From JACPNA01 sp964429715 (GTDB lineage Archaea > Nanobdellota > Nanobdellia > Woesearchaeales > GW2011-AR9): 18,345 nucleotides of DNA. Made by a program: the position numbers and the translations under genes. Positions 15,097 to 18,345 of the stretch are shown here, piece by piece; position 1 is the first letter of the stretch, and each line of letters begins with the position of its first letter. Location: the NCBI GenBank assembly GCA_964429715.1, contig CAYSCV010000019.1, forward strand, positions 1 through 18,345. The letters are read 5' to 3'. The notes under the pieces are model-generated. The model was given only the letters and a program-made list of their open reading frames with translations, was not told where the DNA came from and made no database searches.

Positions 15097-15827
15097 TGAG
15101 TGGACGTATAGCAGTTGAATCTATTGAACAGTTTTATGATCGGCAGTGGAGTTCTGGTTCTTCTGATATTTTTTCTTTAGCGTTTCGTGATGCGGCGGGG
15201 TATTCGTATACTGTTTTAGGAGATGTAGTTGGTAAAAAAGTGTTGGAAATAGGATGTGGGTCAGGCGAACAGGCGGTGTATTTTGCGTTGCAAGGTGCAG
15301 AGGTTACGGTTATTGATATTTCTGTTGAGAGTTTGAAGGGTGTGGAGAAACTTGCGATACGAGAAGGGGTTACGATTAAAAGGAAAGTGATGGATGCAGA
15401 GGTGATGGGTTTTGCTACAGGGGAGTTTGATGTAGTGTATATTAATTCAGTGATGATGCATGTGGATTGTATGAGAGTTATGGGAGAATGCAGTCGAGTG
15501 TTGCGTACAGGGGGAAAGTTAATTGTTGTTGAGCCTTTGAAATATGGGTTGTTTGTGCAAGGTTATAGGTTGTTTTCGTCTTATAAACGTATGAAGCCAA
15601 CGTATATGACTTTTGAGATGTTTCAGGAGGGGGAAGAGTTTTTTTCTGGGTCTAGACATACAGAGTTTTATTTTTTTTCGTGTTTATTGTTGCCTGTTTT
15701 TTTTACTCACGTTCGTTTTTTTCATCGATTGTTTTATGTTGCAGCTAAATTTGATGCAGGGGTGTTTACCGTGTTGCCGTTTTTACGGCGATGGGCGTGG
15801 GTGAGTGTGTGGGAATATGAGAAGTGA
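15093..15827 (+). CDS. Class I SAM-dependent methyltransferase
   Basis: I place the start at 15093, giving 244 residues, because this ATG overlaps the TGA of the previous gene (ATGA). An in-frame ATG at 15030 would overlap the transferase by 67 bases, and the ATG at 15096 is an alternative. The Rossmann core opens with VLEIGCGSGE at 50-59 (SAM glycine loop) and D75 (VTVIDIS) for the ribose hydroxyls. It continues with a motif II-like FDVVYINSVMMHV segment and LRTGGKLIVVEPL. The protein has the general Methyltransf_11/UbiE layout, with a hydrophobic C-terminal half (FFSCLLLPVFFTH) that could touch lipid. It ends the operon with GT39 and DPM1-type genes, so a sugar or polyprenyl-linked glycan methylation role is reasonable, but the substrate cannot be read. 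Confidence 0.85.
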   Translation: MMSGRIAVESIEQFYDRQWSSGSSDIFSLAFRDAAGYSYTVLGDVVGKKVLEIGCGSGEQAVYFALQGAEVTVIDISVESLKGVEKLAIREGVTIKRKVMDAEVMGFATGEFDVVYINSVMMHVDCMRVMGECSRVLRTGGKLIVVEPLKYGLFVQGYRLFSSYKRMKPTYMTFEMFQEGEEFFSGSRHTEFYFFSCLLLPVFFTHVRFFHRLFYVAAKFDAGVFTVLPFLRRWAWVSVWEYEK

Positions 15828-15831
15828 AGGT

Positions 15832-15866
15832 TTAGTCTTCTTTTTCTCATTATTTTCTTTTTGCAG
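15832..15866 (+). terminator. T-rich stretch, likely archaeal terminator
   Basis: Several T runs follow the methyltransferase stop at 15827 in a pyrimidine-rich stretch, and the next gene has its own promoter just downstream. Archaeal termination commonly uses such T-rich sequence without a hairpin. The + strand is T-rich in general, which weakens the call. Confidence 0.35.
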
Positions 15867-15891
15867 TAGTATGGATTATAAGACCTAAACA

Positions 15892-15900
15892 TTTAAAAAT
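15892..15900 (+). promoter_or_regulatory. TATA-like box for the second aminotransferase gene
   Basis: TTTAAAAAT centred 26 bases before the ATG at 15922, preceded by an A/C-rich stretch that could serve as a BRE. No Shine-Dalgarno is present. It indicates separate, probably leaderless transcription of the aminotransferase. Confidence 0.5.
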
Positions 15901-15921
15901 ACTTTTCTTCTCTACTGATTT

Positions 15922-17070
15922 ATGGCGTACAAATACTACTTAAATGAACCGTGGATTGGGGAAAAGGAAATTGAATATGTTACGGATGTGTTAAAGCAGG
16001 GATGGTTGTCAGCTGGCGGTCCTTATACGCGAAAGTTTGAGGAGGCGTTTGCGAAGATTATTGGGGTGAAGCATGCGTTAGCAGTGCAGTCAGGTACGGC
16101 AGCGTTACATACGGCGTTGTTAGCGATGGGAGTAAAAGCAGGGGATACGGTGGTGATTCCTAATTATACTTGCGGGGCGTGTGCGGTGGGAGTGTTGCAG
16201 GCGGGGGCGACACCTTTAATTATTGATGTTGATTCTGATAATTTTGGGATGGATCCGGTTGCGTTGGAAGAAGTATTATTGCGTGGGCATGTGAAAGTAG
16301 TGATGGTTGTTCATGTGTATGGGTTTCCGGTGAAGAATTTTGATCAAATTATGGCGCTGTGTAAAAAGTATAATGCGTTATTATTAGAGGATGCTAGTGA
16401 GGCGCATGGGGCGACGTATAATGGGCAGAAGATGGGGTCGTTTGGGGATGTGGCGACGTTTTCTATTCGTAGTGAAAAAATGATGGGAGTGGGTGAGGGA
16501 GGGGTAGTTGTTACAAATAATTCAGAGTTTTATGAGCGGGCAAAGTTTTTTGCGTCACGAGCGGCACCGCATCGAAGTGCACAGGATCCATGGTGGCACA
16601 AATACATTTATACGGATGTGGGGATGAATTATTTGTTGCCGCATACGTTAGGTGCAATTGGGTATGCGCAGACGGAGAAGTTTCCAGAAATTTTACGACG
16701 GAAAAGATTTGTAGGGGAGAAATATCGGGCGTTGTTTAAAGATGTTGCAGGAATTACATTACAGGAGATTCCAGCAGGAAGTGAGCCGTGTTATTGGTTA
16801 AATGCAATCAGGATTGATCGGGATGAGAAAACGGTGCGAGAGATTGGTACGGTGTTGATGGAACAAGGGTTAGAGATTCGGCCGGCGTTTTGGCCGTTAG
16901 CGGATTTGAATGCGTTTCGCACTTATGGATATGGTTCGCAGGAGAAGGGGCTGGCCATTTTTAAGAATTTGATTGTGCTGCCGTCTTCGATTCGGTTGGA
17001 GGAGAATAACGGGAAAGCAATTGAAGAGGTTGTTGAGATTGTGAAGAAGACGTTGGAGAGGTTTGTGTGA
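15922..17070 (+). CDS. DegT/DnrJ/EryC1 PLP-dependent sugar aminotransferase (second copy)
   Basis: Sugar aminotransferase of 382 residues, not a close copy of the leftward one. QSGTAALHTALLA at 56-68 binds the cofactor phosphate, and LEDASEAHGA carries the Asp for the pyridine nitrogen. The PLP lysine lies in SIRSEKMMGVGEGG (the Lys after SE), the variant used in perosamine-synthase-like enzymes, where the general family has PTKN. That suggests amination at C4 of a 4-keto-6-deoxy sugar such as GDP-perosamine, but this is inference. The motif NYTCGACAVG, with two Cys, is unusual in place of the common FIATANA-type segment. The gene has its own TATA-like box 26 bases ahead and ends 24 bases before a convergent methyltransferase. 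It is rich in Val and Gly, in line with the GT-rich coding strand. Confidence 0.9.
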   Translation: MAYKYYLNEPWIGEKEIEYVTDVLKQGWLSAGGPYTRKFEEAFAKIIGVKHALAVQSGTAALHTALLAMGVKAGDTVVIPNYTCGACAVGVLQAGATPLIIDVDSDNFGMDPVALEEVLLRGHVKVVMVVHVYGFPVKNFDQIMALCKKYNALLLEDASEAHGATYNGQKMGSFGDVATFSIRSEKMMGVGEGGVVVTNNSEFYERAKFFASRAAPHRSAQDPWWHKYIYTDVGMNYLLPHTLGAIGYAQTEKFPEILRRKRFVGEKYRALFKDVAGITLQEIPAGSEPCYWLNAIRIDRDEKTVREIGTVLMEQGLEIRPAFWPLADLNAFRTYGYGSQEKGLAIFKNLIVLPSSIRLEENNGKAIEEVVEIVKKTLERFV

Positions 17071-17076
17071 GGAATC

Positions 17077-17082
17077 TTTTTT
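17077..17082 (+). terminator. Short T run after the aminotransferase
   Basis: Six T just after the stop at 17070, followed within 12 bases by a second T-rich patch, in the 24-base gap between convergent genes. Plausible archaeal terminator; the evidence is only composition and position. Confidence 0.3.
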
Positions 17083-17094
17083 CCCCTGTTGACT

Positions 17095-17592
17095 TTATTT
17101 TTCTTTTATCACTTCTAATTCTATGATTATATCTGTAATGAAGAGTTCGGCAGAGGCAATGTAATCAAAAAAACGCCGAAGGTATTTTGACACGAGAAGT
17201 CTTCCTAGTTTGGTTGGATGATCTGACCAGGAATGAATTTTGAATCGTTTTCTTTTACCAAACCAATAACTGTCTATATGGATGAAGGTGGCATAGGTGT
17301 AACCACGGTAATGGTCTATTCTTCGTGTCCAATGGGATCCGTAAGGGACCCGAATCCAGATTCGCCCCCCCCCCGTGGTAATTCTAAACAGTTCATCCAA
17401 TAATTTTGGTTGTGTTTCAATTGGAATATGTTCCAAAATATTTCTCATGCGAATATATTCAAATTGGTCGTTTTTGAATGGTAACGGAAATTTGGTTATA
17501 TCTACTTGTTGTACTTCTGGAGTCATAGGATATTTATCTATATTTATCCAGCCGTCTAAAATTTCTTTTCCACACCCAATATGAAGTTTCAT
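17095..17592 (-). CDS. Small SAM methyltransferase-like protein with a poly-G tract
   Basis: A 165-residue protein of the short methyltransferase type often seen in glycan loci. The SAM loop is LHIGCGKEILDGW at 3-15, followed by the acidic ribose-binding D19 (INIDKY). DITKFPLPFKNDQF at 31-44 and LEHIPI at 53-58 are the usual motif II and helix segments. RITTGGGRIWIRVP at 70-83 matches the common RVLKPGGRLVI strand at the same length. G74-G76 come from a run of ten G (17365-17374), so one base gained or lost would break the frame; as written the gene is in frame. The C-terminus (about 145-160) is hydrophobic. It starts 54 bases from a divergent methyltransferase, apparently with a shared TATA box. 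Substrate unknown, probably a sugar. Confidence 0.8.
   Translation of the reverse strand: MKLHIGCGKEILDGWINIDKYPMTPEVQQVDITKFPLPFKNDQFEYIRMRNILEHIPIETQPKLLDELFRITTGGGRIWIRVPYGSHWTRRIDHYRGYTYATFIHIDSYWFGKRKRFKIHSWSDHPTKLGRLLVSKYLRRFFDYIASAELFITDIIIELEVIKEK
17365..17374. repeat. C10/G10 homopolymer inside the methyltransferase gene
   Basis: Ten consecutive C on the + strand, read as ten G in the coding strand of the leftward methyltransferase, encoding T73 (last base) and G74-G76. No other G/C run of this length was noticed in this AT-rich window. Such tracts slip during replication and are known phase-variation switches in bacterial glycan genes. Confidence 0.8.
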
Positions 17593-17614
17593 GTTAGATT
17601 TTTAACGCGGAAAG

Positions 17615-17623
17615 TTTATAATA
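17615..17623. promoter_or_regulatory. Shared central TATA box of a divergent gene pair
   Basis: TTTATAATA, read as TATTATAAA on the other strand, is centred at 17619. That is exactly midway between the ATG at 17592 (leftward) and the ATG at 17646 (rightward), about 27 bases from each. No second box or Shine-Dalgarno is evident on either side, so one TBP site may serve both genes. Confidence 0.5.
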
Positions 17624-17645
17624 CTTTAGTTTGATTTGTGGATAT

Positions 17646-18345
17646 ATGGGAATTTTATTTCACTGTCCAACTTGCATGAAGAGTCTGAGTGAAACGTTTT
17701 CGTGTGGGAAGTGTAAGAAGACGTATCTGTTTACAGAGGGGGTTTATCGATTTGTGGAGGATACAGGGACGGAAACATGGGATACGTATTGGAAGCGGAC
17801 TTTTATTTATGATGATGTGATGGATATTCTACGTAAGATGATGAATATGCAGCTGCGAAGGTATATTCAGACCTATTTGCAGGTTGGGGGGAAGTCACTT
17901 GAGCCGGGAGGCGGGTCGGCGTTTGTGTCGGCAATGCTTGCGGAACGAGGAGGAGATGCGTATGCGTTGGATTATGCGTCGATTGCGTTGAAACTTGCCA
18001 AAGAGCAATTAAAGAGTAAAGCGGTGTTGGTGCAAGGGGATTTGTTTCATATGCCGTTTGCAGATTCGCAGTTTGATGTGACGTTTAATAATAGTACGAT
18101 GGAGCATTTCCCTAATCCGTTGGAAGGGTTACTTGAGATGAAGCGGGTGACGAAAAAAGGCGGTTATGTGTTTGTGGGTGTGCCGTTTACGTATGGGCCG
18201 TTAGTGTTGTATAAGTTGAAGAAGAGTAGTTTTAAAGGAGCATGGGATGGGACGACGTATGATCGAAAAGGTTTGAAGAAGTTGTTTTCCGATGCGGGGC
18301 TGGAATATGTTGGTTCGCGGACGTTCTTTTTTAGATGTTTTGTGG
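17646..18345 (+). CDS. SAM methyltransferase with N-terminal zinc ribbon (partial, runs off the window)
   Basis: An open frame from ATG 17646 to the window edge gives 233 complete codons with no stop. The first 25 residues form a compact zinc ribbon with C7-x2-C10 and C20-x2-C23. A linker follows (about 30-80, rich in Trp, Tyr and Arg). Then comes a class I methyltransferase: SLEPGGGSAF for the SAM loop, an acidic ALDYAS after the next strand, GDLFHMPFADSQFD at the motif II region, NSTMEHFPNP, and KKGGYVFVGVP. The C-terminal end is missing. Zinc-ribbon methyltransferases of this kind occur in surface-polysaccharide regions and among RNA or protein modifiers, so the substrate is open. The start is supported by a TATA box 27 bases upstream and by the Cys motif lying at the very N-terminus. 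Confidence 0.8.
   Translation, partial: MGILFHCPTCMKSLSETFSCGKCKKTYLFTEGVYRFVEDTGTETWDTYWKRTFIYDDVMDILRKMMNMQLRRYIQTYLQVGGKSLEPGGGSAFVSAMLAERGGDAYALDYASIALKLAKEQLKSKAVLVQGDLFHMPFADSQFDVTFNNSTMEHFPNPLEGLLEMKRVTKKGGYVFVGVPFTYGPLVLYKLKKSSFKGAWDGTTYDRKGLKKLFSDAGLEYVGSRTFFFRCFV

Noticed and set aside
1..18345. Search for tRNA, rRNA, CRISPR, insertion sequences and attachment sites
   Set aside because: No repeat-spacer pattern, transposase, inverted-repeat ends or tRNA-like arm pattern was noticed by eye; gaps between genes are all under 100 bases.

Overview
The window is about 18.3 kb of AT-rich DNA. It is almost completely filled with genes for sulfate activation and for nucleotide-sugar and surface-glycan synthesis. 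I read it as archaeal. Several genes have no Shine-Dalgarno sequence but carry an AT-rich TATA-like box centred 26-29 bases before the start codon (near 7088, 11683, 12754, 12789, 15896 and 17619). That is the arrangement expected for leaderless archaeal transcripts. A dolichol-phosphate-mannose-synthase-type transferase and a flippase-like membrane protein also fit an archaeal glycosylation locus. Compact genes, ATGA overlaps and fusion proteins would suit a small-genome (for example DPANN) archaeon, but the exact lineage cannot be fixed from the sequence. The genetic code is standard.

Region 1 (93-3936) is a sulfate-activation and membrane block. A rightward CDP-alcohol phosphatidyltransferase converges on a leftward set of three genes: a 754-residue protein joining a pyruvate-kinase-like domain to a complete ATP sulfurylase, a SemiSWEET/PQ-loop membrane protein, and an adenylylsulfate-kinase (CysC) homologue. 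Together they could make PAPS. The pyruvate-kinase domain would in principle turn the ADP from CysC back into ATP. No sulfotransferase lies in the window.

Region 2 (4034-12726, all leftward) is a glycan cluster. In transcription order it holds a flippase-like membrane protein, a GT2 glycosyltransferase, a non-hydrolysing UDP-GlcNAc 2-epimerase, an ATP-grasp ligase, an epimerase/dehydratase fused to a HAD hydrolase, a PLP sugar aminotransferase, a Gfo/Idh/MocA sugar dehydrogenase, and a membrane-anchored GT2. The dehydrogenase and aminotransferase look like a pair that puts an amino group at C3 of UDP-GlcNAc. With the 2-epimerase this suggests a 2,3-diamino hexose.

Region 3 (12816-17070, rightward) holds a GT39-type membrane glycosyltransferase, a DPM1-type polyprenyl-phosphate sugar synthase, a SAM methyltransferase, and, from its own promoter, a second sugar aminotransferase. 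Region 4 (17095-18345) has two divergent methyltransferases that appear to share one central TATA box. The first contains a run of ten G. The second has an N-terminal zinc ribbon and runs off the end of the window.

No tRNA, rRNA, CRISPR array, insertion sequence or attachment site was seen. No gap between genes exceeds 100 bases. The + strand is rich in G and T over most of the window whichever strand is coding, and this visibly changes the amino-acid make-up of the proteins.
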